NCBI GenBank assembly: GCA_040393065.1
Contig: JBEBUW010000007.1
Span: 1-64,000, forward strand
DNA from: JACCWM01 sp040393065
GTDB lineage: Bacteria > Myxococcota_A > Bradymonadia > Bradymonadales > Bradymonadaceae
Direction: 5' to 3'
DNA: 64,000 nt
Shown: one piece after another, positions 52,346 through 59,821 of the stretch
How the letters are laid out: each line of letters starts with the position of its first letter
Numbering within the stretch: position 1 is the first letter of the stretch
The notes under the pieces: generated by a model
Told to the model about the DNA's origin: nothing
The model's input: only the letters and a program-made list of their open reading frames with translations
The model's database searches: none
Position numbers and translations under genes: made by a program

Positions 52346-53620
52346 TTAGAGGATGAATTTGATGACGAGCAGGACGATCAGGCCCATCAGGAGTGCGGCG
52401 CCGACCATGGCCATGGTGCGTGTGTTGTCGTTGATGAGAGGAGAGGGGCCAGGCGGCTGCTGGGGGGTGGGCTGTTGTGGTTGTTGGGATTGTGGGAGGT
52501 CGTTGGCGGGCGGCGCAAATCCGGAGAAGGTTGCGCCGCGATTGATGGTGCCGACCTGTGGTTGCTGATCGGAGAGTGGGATGAGGTTGCTGGGGCCGGA
52601 GTTGAAACCGGCCGGGCGCACGCCGGGCAGCGGCACGCCGGATTGTTTGATACGGTCGATTTCGGCGCGAAACTCGCGGTCATCGAGCATCAAGGTGGCT
52701 TGCTCATCGGGGGAGACGGGGGTTGTGACGATAAATTGCTGCGGCGTGAACTGGATGGGGTTGTGCAGGTAGTGATTGAGTGCCTGGAGCATGGCGCCGG
52801 CGTTGGGATAGCGTTGGGCTGGATCTTTTTCCAGGGCAGCAGACAGCCAGGGCCAGAAGGCGGTTTTTTTGACGTGGTCGGGGAGGGGGAGAGGTTCGGG
52901 GGCGAGTTGCATGCGCGCCTGCATGACGACATTGGGGTCGGAAACAATGGGGACGCCGGTGAGGCATTCGGCCAGAGTCAGCCCCAGGGCGTAGACGTCG
53001 CTGCAGGGTGTGGCGGGCTGGGAACGCAGGATTTCCGGAGCCATGTAGCGCGGACTTCCCAGGGCTTGTCCGGCTGCGGTGAGGTCCTGGTCGCCTGTAG
53101 TAGTTTTGGCAATGCCAAAATCAAGGAGTTTGACGAAGTCATTTACGCCGTTGGCTTCGCAGAGCATCAGGTTTGCGGGTTTTAAGTCGCGGTGGATGAT
53201 GTTGCGTGCGTGTGCTTCGGCGAGTGATTGCAAAACGCCCTGGGCGATGTGGATGACCTGTTGTTCGTTGCGCGGGCCTTCTTTGATCAGGATGTCGTCA
53301 AGGTTTTTGCCTTTGAGCATTTCCATGACGAAATACATGGTTCCGTCTTCGGTTTCGCTGAAACCATATTGGCGGATGGTATGCGGGTTGTTGAGCTGGC
53401 TGATCATGAGGGCTTCGCGCTCAAAGCGCTGCCGCATTTCTTGTGCTTTGGCCGGATCGTTGCCGGGAATGAGGATTTTGATGGCGAGATCTTGGGAAGA
53501 TCCCTTTCTTCGCGCGCGGAAAACAACGCCGAAGCCTCCTCGTCCGAGTTCCTGATGCAGTTCGTAGAGTCCGGCGAAGAGGTCGCCAACGGCCGGTCCG
53601 GTAGAAGCTTGTATTGCCAT
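52346..53620 (-). CDS. Ser/Thr protein kinase with C-terminal membrane anchor
   Basis: 424 residues. The Hanks-type kinase domain (about 17-290) has LGRGGFGVVFRA, AIKIL, HRDLKPANLM and LDFGIAK, followed by a GSPRYMAPEIL activation segment, so it should be active. A Pro/Gln-rich linker (QQPQQPTPQQPPGPS) leads to a single hydrophobic helix at the extreme C-terminus (MVGAALLMGLIVLLVIKFIL). The kinase domain therefore stays in the cytoplasm with almost nothing outside. It starts 4 bp after the fused MFS/spermidine-synthase gene, suggesting tight coupling. Confidence 0.94.
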   Translation of the reverse strand: MAIQASTGPAVGDLFAGLYELHQELGRGGFGVVFRARRKGSSQDLAIKILIPGNDPAKAQEMRQRFEREALMISQLNNPHTIRQYGFSETEDGTMYFVMEMLKGKNLDDILIKEGPRNEQQVIHIAQGVLQSLAEAHARNIIHRDLKPANLMLCEANGVNDFVKLLDFGIAKTTTGDQDLTAAGQALGSPRYMAPEILRSQPATPCSDVYALGLTLAECLTGVPIVSDPNVVMQARMQLAPEPLPLPDHVKKTAFWPWLSAALEKDPAQRYPNAGAMLQALNHYLHNPIQFTPQQFIVTTPVSPDEQATLMLDDREFRAEIDRIKQSGVPLPGVRPAGFNSGPSNLIPLSDQQPQVGTINRGATFSGFAPPANDLPQSQQPQQPTPQQPPGPSPLINDNTRTMAMVGAALLMGLIVLLVIKFIL

Positions 53621-53624
53621 TCAA

Positions 53625-55916
53625 TTACTCTTGATCGTCGAAGGATTGTTCGAAGGTAATATCGGAATTGCGCCAGGAAGACAGCCAGCTGAAGATATCA
53701 AAACTGCCTCGATAGGCCTGGAGAATATTGGAGTAATCGTCCGTCCACACGGCAACGTCCGGGTCGGGCAGATATTCTTCCCAGCGCGGATCGAATGCAA
53801 GCTCTCCAAGCGTTTTTTTATCGCGTGCCATTATCAGCCAGCTCGAAGTGTTGATATCGAGGGTGTAGTTTGTCTCGTCGGGGTAATGATCCTGGTTGAA
53901 TGCTACCAGTCCCAGTTCGTCTGCCAGGCGTGTAAGCGCGGGCTCGAGATCCAGGTAGGTATTGGAGATATGAAACGCAAGAATACCGTTTTTGTCTAGC
54001 TTCTTGAGATAGATTTCGACTGCTTCGCGGGTCATTAAGTGGATGGGAATGGCGGTGGAGCTATAAGCATCGAGAATGATCAGTTCGTAGTGGTGGTCGG
54101 GAGCCTGGTCGAGTTGTAGGCGTCCATCGCCAAGAATGACGTTGCAGGTGCCCAGGCAGTCCTGCAGGTAGGTGAAGTAATCGGGATTTTTTGCGACCTC
54201 AACAATTCCGGGATCGATTTCATAGAAGTCCATAACCTGGTCGGGCAGCGTGTAAGCTGCGACGACGCCGGTTCCCAGGCCTACAGCCGCGATAGGGGCG
54301 CGTTCGCTGCGTTTTGAGAGTTGCTCAAAGACTTGCCCGAGGGGGCCTTCGAGGTGGTAGTAGGAGATGGGGACGCGGCGGAATTCGGGATCGAGGGATT
54401 GGGCACCGTGCGTGGTTTTGCCGTTGATGAGGTAGTTGTAGCTCTTGTCGTATTCCTGGAGCACGGTATGGACGCCGTAGAAGCTACGTCCGGCAAAGAG
54501 CTCAAAGCTGGAGGGTTTGTTGGCGGTCCATACGCCGACTGTGGCGAGGATGGCGAGCAGGCCCTGGATGATGCGGGGGTCGGTTTTTTCGTAGCTCAAA
54601 AATGCGAACAGGGCGACCGCCGAGGTGATGGTGATGCTGTAGAACAGGATGACTTCCAGGTTGTCCCAGGTCTGGAAGTAGCCGTTCTCTGCGGCGACGA
54701 ACACGGCCAGCGCGGGCAGTGCGGCGACGAGTATGAAGCGCACATAGCGATCGGCGAATGTACGTGTGGGCAGGCTGAGTACGGAGATCAAAATAATCAG
54801 GGGATACTCGAGCAGTCGGTCAAAGAGCAGGGGCGCCAGCAGTGCGTTGAACGAGCCGCCGACCACGCCGCCGACGGACATCCATAAGAAGAATTCGGTG
54901 AGGTGGTAGGCTTCCGGGCGGTCTTCCGCGAGCAGGCCGTGGAAGACCATGGAGATAATGAAGAAAATGACGAAGTGCAGGATGGTCACGGTGCCCAGCG
55001 GGCTGGTGATGTCGAAGATGAACATCGCGCCGAGCGTGAGCAGCGCGACGGGGAAGATCCGGAGCATCCAGTGAAGCGGGAGGATTTTGCGGCGTGCAAA
55101 AACAAGGATGAAGGTTCCCATATACAGCGCCAGCGGTGCAATCCAGAGCAGAGGAATGGGCGCGATGTCGGTGGTGATAAACGTAGTCAGTCCGAGCATC
55201 ATGCTGGAGGGAACGAATCCCCAGAGAACCCAGCGAGCGCGTCGACTCCACTGCAAGGGCGTGTGCGTTTGGGCTTGTTGATGGGCCGCTTCGTTGGCGC
55301 TGGCGGTTGCATCTTCTGACTTCCAGGTGCGTCGCATCATGACGGCGCACAGGGTGACGAAGACGATGAACACCAGGTAGCCCACGGCCCAGAGTTTGGT
55401 CTGGTTGAGCAAACCAACGTGTGGTTCGACAAAAAATGGATAGGTTAATAGTGCGAGCACGCTGCCGGCGTTACTGGCGGCATAGAGGTGGTACGGGTCT
55501 GCGGCGTGGGGATGATTGGTTTTAGAAAACCAGGTCTGCAGCAGAGGCGCGCTGGTCGAAATTACGAAAAAAGGCCAGCCGACCGAGAGCAGCAGGGTGA
55601 TGAGCAACCAGCCTGCTGGCGAGCTGAGCGTGGCCTGGTCTTGCGGCGATCCCACGGATATCGGCAGCACGATCAGGGCACCGATCATGACGAAGATATG
55701 TAGGAAGGATTGGCGTTTGCTGCCAAGCCATCGCGTGGAAGCGTGTGCGTAGAGATAGCCGAGCAGCAGCATGGCCTGAAAAAAGACCATGGAGGTATTC
55801 CAGACCGCCGGTGAGCCGCCGAGCACAGGGAGCAGCATCTTGCCAACCATCGGTTGAACAAGAAACAGAAGCGTGGAGCTGAGTAAAAGAGTGACAGCAA
55901 AGAGAAAATAACTCAT
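53625..55916 (-). CDS. fused MFS-like membrane domain / spermidine-synthase-like domain
   Basis: 763 residues. The first 480 or so hold about a dozen hydrophobic helices (FLFAVTLLLSSTLLFLVQPMVG and on), as in the family annotated fused MFS/spermidine synthase. The C-terminal 250 residues form a Rossmann methyltransferase-like fold, with IAAVGLGTGVVAAYT, the acidic strand end FYEIDPGIVEVA and VILGDGRLQL. Such proteins are widespread in Myxococcota and Planctomycetes, and aminopropyl transfer has not been shown for most of them. It lies between a Fur-family gene and a Ser/Thr kinase gene on the same strand. Confidence 0.88.
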   Translation of the reverse strand: MSYFLFAVTLLLSSTLLFLVQPMVGKMLLPVLGGSPAVWNTSMVFFQAMLLLGYLYAHASTRWLGSKRQSFLHIFVMIGALIVLPISVGSPQDQATLSSPAGWLLITLLLSVGWPFFVISTSAPLLQTWFSKTNHPHAADPYHLYAASNAGSVLALLTYPFFVEPHVGLLNQTKLWAVGYLVFIVFVTLCAVMMRRTWKSEDATASANEAAHQQAQTHTPLQWSRRARWVLWGFVPSSMMLGLTTFITTDIAPIPLLWIAPLALYMGTFILVFARRKILPLHWMLRIFPVALLTLGAMFIFDITSPLGTVTILHFVIFFIISMVFHGLLAEDRPEAYHLTEFFLWMSVGGVVGGSFNALLAPLLFDRLLEYPLIILISVLSLPTRTFADRYVRFILVAALPALAVFVAAENGYFQTWDNLEVILFYSITITSAVALFAFLSYEKTDPRIIQGLLAILATVGVWTANKPSSFELFAGRSFYGVHTVLQEYDKSYNYLINGKTTHGAQSLDPEFRRVPISYYHLEGPLGQVFEQLSKRSERAPIAAVGLGTGVVAAYTLPDQVMDFYEIDPGIVEVAKNPDYFTYLQDCLGTCNVILGDGRLQLDQAPDHHYELIILDAYSSTAIPIHLMTREAVEIYLKKLDKNGILAFHISNTYLDLEPALTRLADELGLVAFNQDHYPDETNYTLDINTSSWLIMARDKKTLGELAFDPRWEEYLPDPDVAVWTDDYSNILQAYRGSFDIFSWLSSWRNSDITFEQSFDDQE

Positions 55917-55982
55917 CGGGGCGTGTGCTCTTATGCGGGATCTACAAAATAGAACTGTGCTCAGGAACGGCTGTTGAGAGAC

Positions 55983-56432
55983 TCAGGTGCAGTGTTCACA
56001 GCGTCCTTTGAAGAAGATTTCGCAAATTTCTCCCCCGAAAGATTTGGCTTCCTTGGGATTGTTGAACTCGATATGCACGTCGGGCAAACACGAGACCTGT
56101 CCACAATCGTTGCAGACAAAGTGAGGATGTTCTCCGTCGGTGTGTTGGTCGGCGCGTCGAAATTCAAAGCGCCAGACGCGGTCGCCCAGATCGAGGCGGG
56201 TCAACAGGCCGACTTCGACCAGGTCGGTGAGGTTACGAAAAACTGTGGCCTGGTCAAATCCCAGCGGAACGAGCTCGGTTACGAGTTCGGCATGTGTCAG
56301 GGGGGCGTCTGCGTTCATCATGCGACGCAAGACGGTGATACGCGAGTTTGTGCTGCGGAGTCCGGTATTTCGGATCATGGTGCGCAAATCATCGAGGGAG
56401 GGTGTAGCGGTTGATGCGTTTTTTGATGTCAT
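55983..56432 (-). CDS. Fur-family metal-responsive repressor
   Basis: 149 residues. An N-terminal winged helix has LRSTNSRITVLRRMMN and the recognition segment FDQATVFRNLTDLVEVGLL. The C-terminal dimer and metal part has HPHFVCNDCGQVSC and ends with GRCEHC; the two Cys pairs match the structural zinc site. The metal or peroxide sensed (Fur, Zur or PerR type) cannot be decided. The frame opens 12 codons upstream, but MTSKNAST is preferred. It is followed after 66 bp by the MFS/spermidine-synthase fusion. Confidence 0.92.
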   Translation of the reverse strand: MTSKNASTATPSLDDLRTMIRNTGLRSTNSRITVLRRMMNADAPLTHAELVTELVPLGFDQATVFRNLTDLVEVGLLTRLDLGDRVWRFEFRRADQHTDGEHPHFVCNDCGQVSCLPDVHIEFNNPKEAKSFGGEICEIFFKGRCEHCT

Positions 56433-56582
56433 GAGAATTGCAGCCGGGGCAAAAGGTGACAGCAACACATGTTGTTACGAGTGCAATCAGCAAATACTGC
56501 GTGCTGAGGATCTCTATCATGGAGTGCTGAGTATGTACAATTGCCAGTGGATGAGGCCAGAGGCGAAAAGCAAGGGCGCCGG

Positions 56583-57092
56583 TCAGTGAGCCGGTAGATT
56601 GTTGGAGGTTTTTGGGGCCAGTTTTTTCTTCATACGCATCGAAGGAAGCCGCGTTCCGTCGTCGAGTTCCATGTGCGCCGGGCGAAGGATTTCGTACCCC
56701 TGAGACTGGTAGAAAAACACCGCGTTGAGAGAAGCATCCAGGTAGAGCAGGGTCATACGCTGGCTGCGTGCAATGTCTTCGGTTTGTTGGAGAAGCTGTT
56801 TTCCGTAGCCCTGGCCGGCAAAATCCGGATCTAGATACAGGGCGCGTAACTCGCGCGGGGCGAGGGCGGAAAATCCGATGATTTGTGAATCCAGCGAGGC
56901 AACGTACAGGCTTTCAAAACAGCCGCGGATGGCGTTCTGGTAGGTTTCTATGCGTGCGTCTCTGGTCCAGGCACGGCATTCCGCGTGCGAATAGTGGCCA
57001 AGGCACAGAGCGCGAATGGAGCGCACATGGAGATCAAGGATGGTCCGGGCGTCGTCGAGCGTCGCTTCTCTCACCGAAAGATTCTGTACCAT
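56583..57092 (-). CDS. GNAT-family N-acetyltransferase
   Basis: 169 residues. It has the GNAT fold order: LSVREATLDDARTILDLH at the N-terminus, strand IIGFSALAPRELRALYLDP, the acetyl-CoA loop FAGQGYGKQLLQ, and LYLDASLNAVFFYQSQGYE. The substrate is unknown; it may be an amine, a protein N-terminus or an antibiotic. Strong AGGAGG-like sequence lies upstream of the ATG. It begins 34 bp after ridA ends, in the same direction. Confidence 0.92.
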   Translation of the reverse strand: MVQNLSVREATLDDARTILDLHVRSIRALCLGHYSHAECRAWTRDARIETYQNAIRGCFESLYVASLDSQIIGFSALAPRELRALYLDPDFAGQGYGKQLLQQTEDIARSQRMTLLYLDASLNAVFFYQSQGYEILRPAHMELDDGTRLPSMRMKKKLAPKTSNNLPAH

Positions 57093-57125
57093 ATCAGCCT
57101 CGCCTCCTGGTGCGCGAGAACCGAG

Positions 57126-57524
57126 TCATTGCGTCGGTTCGGGCGCTGCGGCAATCAGGTCGATTTCGATCAGGACGTCCTTGGGGAGCCTGGAAACTTC
57201 CACGGTTGCGCGTGCGGGGGGATTTTCGTCAAAGAAGGCGGCGTAGATGCCGTTGACGATGGTGAAATCCGTCATGTTTTTGAGATAAATCGTGGTTTTG
57301 AGGACATGAGAAAGTTCAAGGCCGGCGGCTTGCAGGACGGCGCGCAGGTTTTCGATGACCTGACGGGTTTGTGCCTGGATGCCGCCTTCAATGATTTCTC
57401 CGGTGTCGGGGACGACAGGGATCTGGCCGGAGAGAAAGTAAAGACCGTTGTAGCCGACAGCCTGGGAGTAAGGGCCGATGGCTTTGGGGGCGGTGTCGGT
57501 TTCGACGATGGTTTTGGTAATCAT
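57126..57524 (-). CDS. ridA: RidA-family enamine/imine deaminase
   Basis: 132 residues. The family landmarks are APKAIGPYSQAV, LYFLSGQIPVVP, QTRQVIENLRAVLQAAG and the C-terminal PARATVEVSRLPKDVLIEID with the active-site Arg. RidA removes reactive 2-aminoacrylate made by PLP enzymes. It lies 27 bp after the PEGA kinase gene and 33 bp before the GNAT gene, in one minus-strand run. Confidence 0.95.
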   Translation of the reverse strand: MITKTIVETDTAPKAIGPYSQAVGYNGLYFLSGQIPVVPDTGEIIEGGIQAQTRQVIENLRAVLQAAGLELSHVLKTTIYLKNMTDFTIVNGIYAAFFDENPPARATVEVSRLPKDVLIEIDLIAAAPEPTQ

Positions 57525-57551
57525 AACAAGCCTTAAGGAAGGGAAGAAAAA

Positions 57552-59504
57552 TTAGTCAAAATAGCGGTTGAGCAGGTCATCGACGTTGGGAGTGGCCGGT
57601 TCGGCAGCTTTGGATTTGGTCGTGGTGGTTTTGGTGCTGGTCGATCTGGTTGTTGATTTGCTGCTGGCTGCCTGTTCGGCCGGTTTTGGCGGCGCTTTGG
57701 TTTTGGTTTCGGCCGCTACCGGTACTTCTGAAGGGGTTTCTTGTGCGGAGACGTCTGGCATCGGCAGGGCATCTTCCGCTGCATCGGCGACAATTTCGTT
57801 CAGCTTAAAATTCAACAGGGCCGTGGAATCCTCTTCGATGAGCTGTGTCAGATCTTCGTACCCATCAAGAAGAATAAGCAATGTTGCGGGCAGTTTATTC
57901 TGTTCCAGGGTGACGGTGAGTGGGCTTGTGCCGAGTTCAGTGTTGTTCACATACAGCGTGGCGCCGGGCGGTGTGGTCTGCAGCGTAAAGGTAAAAGACT
58001 GCGGAAGTTCGGGTTCTGACGCTGGCTCTGGCTCCGGTGCTTGCGCGGCCAGTGCGGCGCCGGCTGCGGGTTCTGGTTTTGGCTCGGGCGCTTGTGCGGC
58101 CGGAGCGTCTTTATGTTGGGGAGCAGGCGTCGGCGTCGCGGCATTTTTGCCAAACAGAACAAAGCCTGCAGCGAGTAGGGCGACGCTGAGTAGAGCGGCA
58201 AGACCGATGAGCAGGGGTTTGCGGGAGCGGGCGGCCGCTTCTGGTTGGGAATAAGTGAGCGCCGTCGAAGTGCTGCTGGCGTTTGCTGCGGGCTGTAAGG
58301 CCGGGGAAAAATTGCCGGGCGTCAGCGTTGGCTGCTCGAGGACTTCGGTCGGGCGCAGGTCTTGCGGAGCGAAGGTGGGTTGTTCGAGGACTTCGGTCGG
58401 GCGCAGATCTTGAGGGGCGATTGCTTGATGCTGGCTGGAGCTTCGTGTGGAGTCGGAAAGATCTTCCCATTCCAGGTCGTCCAGATCGTTGATGGAGAGA
58501 TGCTGGGTGTTTTCCTGGTTGTTTTTGGTCGGGTTTGCAGCCGACGGAATGGGAATGTTGGGCAGAGGTTGCGGGCGATACAGATCGCTTGCGCTGTGGG
58601 TGGCCTCGTCATCACTCTGGGGAACTTCTTCGTCGGTGAGCCGTAAGTCTGAATCAACGAGATGCGCGATGTTGCGCAGTGCGGCCAGCATGGCGTCGGC
58701 ATCTTTGTAGCGTCGCTCGGCGTTTTTGTCGGTAGCCTGCAGCAAAACTGAGCCCAGCGGCGATTGTTCCAGGCGCGCCGGGATCGTCGGGTTGTGTTGC
58801 AGTTGCATCATCATGGTTTGGGCGACCGATTCGCCGCGGAAGGCGCGCTTGCCGGTGAGCATTTCAAGCAAGATCAGGCCGGCTGCATAGACGTCGCAGC
58901 TGGGTGTGTCGCCGCCAGCCAGGATGGCTTCTGGCGCCATGTAGGCAACAGTACCGCACAGGGTGCCGGTTTTGGTGATGTCCTGGTCGGCTTGCAGGGA
59001 TTTGGCGATGCCAAAATCCAGGATTTTGACCAGGTCGTTTCCGTGGCGGTCGGTGGTAACGAAGATGTTGGCGGGTTTTAAGTCGCGGTGAACGACGTTG
59101 CGGACGTGGGCTTCGGCCAGACCGTCGAGGATCTGGGTCATGATATTCAGCGCCCGGCCGACGTTGAAGCGTTTCTCGGTTTTGAGCACGTGTTTTAAGT
59201 CGTTGCCCTCGAGATACTCCATGACCAGGTAGAGGTTGCCGCCGGGAGTTTCGCCGTAGTCATAGACGTGGATCACATTCGGGTGGATGAGGTCTTTGGC
59301 GATATCGACTTCGCGCTCAAAGCGCTGGCGAATGTCGGCGTCCTGGATCAGGTGGGCGTGCAGAAACTTGACCGCAACGTCTCGTCCCATTTTGACGTGT
59401 TGGCCACGCATGACGACGCCCATGCCACCGCTGGCGATGACCGATTTAATCTGGTAGCGACCACCGATAATGTCGCCAAGGGATGGAAGAGTTGTGGACG
59501 TCAT
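57552..59504 (-). CDS. transmembrane Ser/Thr protein kinase with PEGA domain
   Basis: 650 residues. The kinase domain (about 10-275) has GGRYQIKSVIASGGMGVVMRG in two adjoining pieces, HRDLKPANIFV, LDFGIAKS and GTVAYMAPEAIL. A disordered linker holds a duplicated 16-residue unit. One membrane helix lies at about 425-448 (LLIGLAALLSVALLAAGFVL). The outside part has a Pro/Ala-rich stem and a PEGA domain (TTPPGATLYVNNTELGTSPL). It ends with VDDLLNRYFD. The start at 59504 has AGGTG nine bases upstream. Kinases of this layout are common in Myxococcota, with substrates unknown here. Confidence 0.94.
   Translation of the reverse strand: MTSTTLPSLGDIIGGRYQIKSVIASGGMGVVMRGQHVKMGRDVAVKFLHAHLIQDADIRQRFEREVDIAKDLIHPNVIHVYDYGETPGGNLYLVMEYLEGNDLKHVLKTEKRFNVGRALNIMTQILDGLAEAHVRNVVHRDLKPANIFVTTDRHGNDLVKILDFGIAKSLQADQDITKTGTLCGTVAYMAPEAILAGGDTPSCDVYAAGLILLEMLTGKRAFRGESVAQTMMMQLQHNPTIPARLEQSPLGSVLLQATDKNAERRYKDADAMLAALRNIAHLVDSDLRLTDEEVPQSDDEATHSASDLYRPQPLPNIPIPSAANPTKNNQENTQHLSINDLDDLEWEDLSDSTRSSSQHQAIAPQDLRPTEVLEQPTFAPQDLRPTEVLEQPTLTPGNFSPALQPAANASSTSTALTYSQPEAAARSRKPLLIGLAALLSVALLAAGFVLFGKNAATPTPAPQHKDAPAAQAPEPKPEPAAGAALAAQAPEPEPASEPELPQSFTFTLQTTPPGATLYVNNTELGTSPLTVTLEQNKLPATLLILLDGYEDLTQLIEEDSTALLNFKLNEIVADAAEDALPMPDVSAQETPSEVPVAAETKTKAPPKPAEQAASSKSTTRSTSTKTTTTKSKAAEPATPNVDDLLNRYFD
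58331..58426 (-). repeat. 48-bp tandem duplication inside the PEGA kinase linker
   Basis: Two adjacent 48-base units encode APQDLRPTEVLEQPT followed by F or L. They differ at a handful of bases and keep the reading frame. Confidence 0.85.
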
Positions 59505-59821
59505 ACAATCATGCACCTGAAAATGAACATGCGCTCTGCAAAGGTAAAGTAGGCCGAAACGCCTGCTGATCGCAAGTATCTTTGCGATGCAGGACGGTTA
59601 TCACGAGAAAGGCGAAACATTAAATGTGCTTTCTGTGGGATGTGAGGGGTTGAAGGATTGAGCGATGAGTTCTATGACTGTAGCAGCGCCGACACATGGG
59701 TTCTGTGTCGGCTAAGTTTTGTGTTTTTGTCTATCTTTTTTCGGACTACTATGTGTGCTTTGCTTCCCTTGTTGTCGTGGTACCGCATGCAGGATCGACT
59801 CGTTGACAGACAGGTGTGGGG
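59505..59821. other. 317-bp intergenic region between divergent genes, with a hairpin
   Basis: No gene is supported here. It must hold the divergent promoters of the PEGA kinase and Clp-like genes; I could not pick convincing -35/-10 pairs. At 59688-59712 a perfect 9-base stem GCCGACACA / TGTGTCGGC with a 7-base loop is followed by TAAGTTTTGTGTTTTTG. It resembles a terminator for a short plus-strand transcript. Confidence 0.5.

Noticed and set aside
59816..59821. GTG start two codons before the chosen Clp-like start
   Set aside because: The AGG site is too close to the GTG (two bases) but well spaced for ATG 59822.
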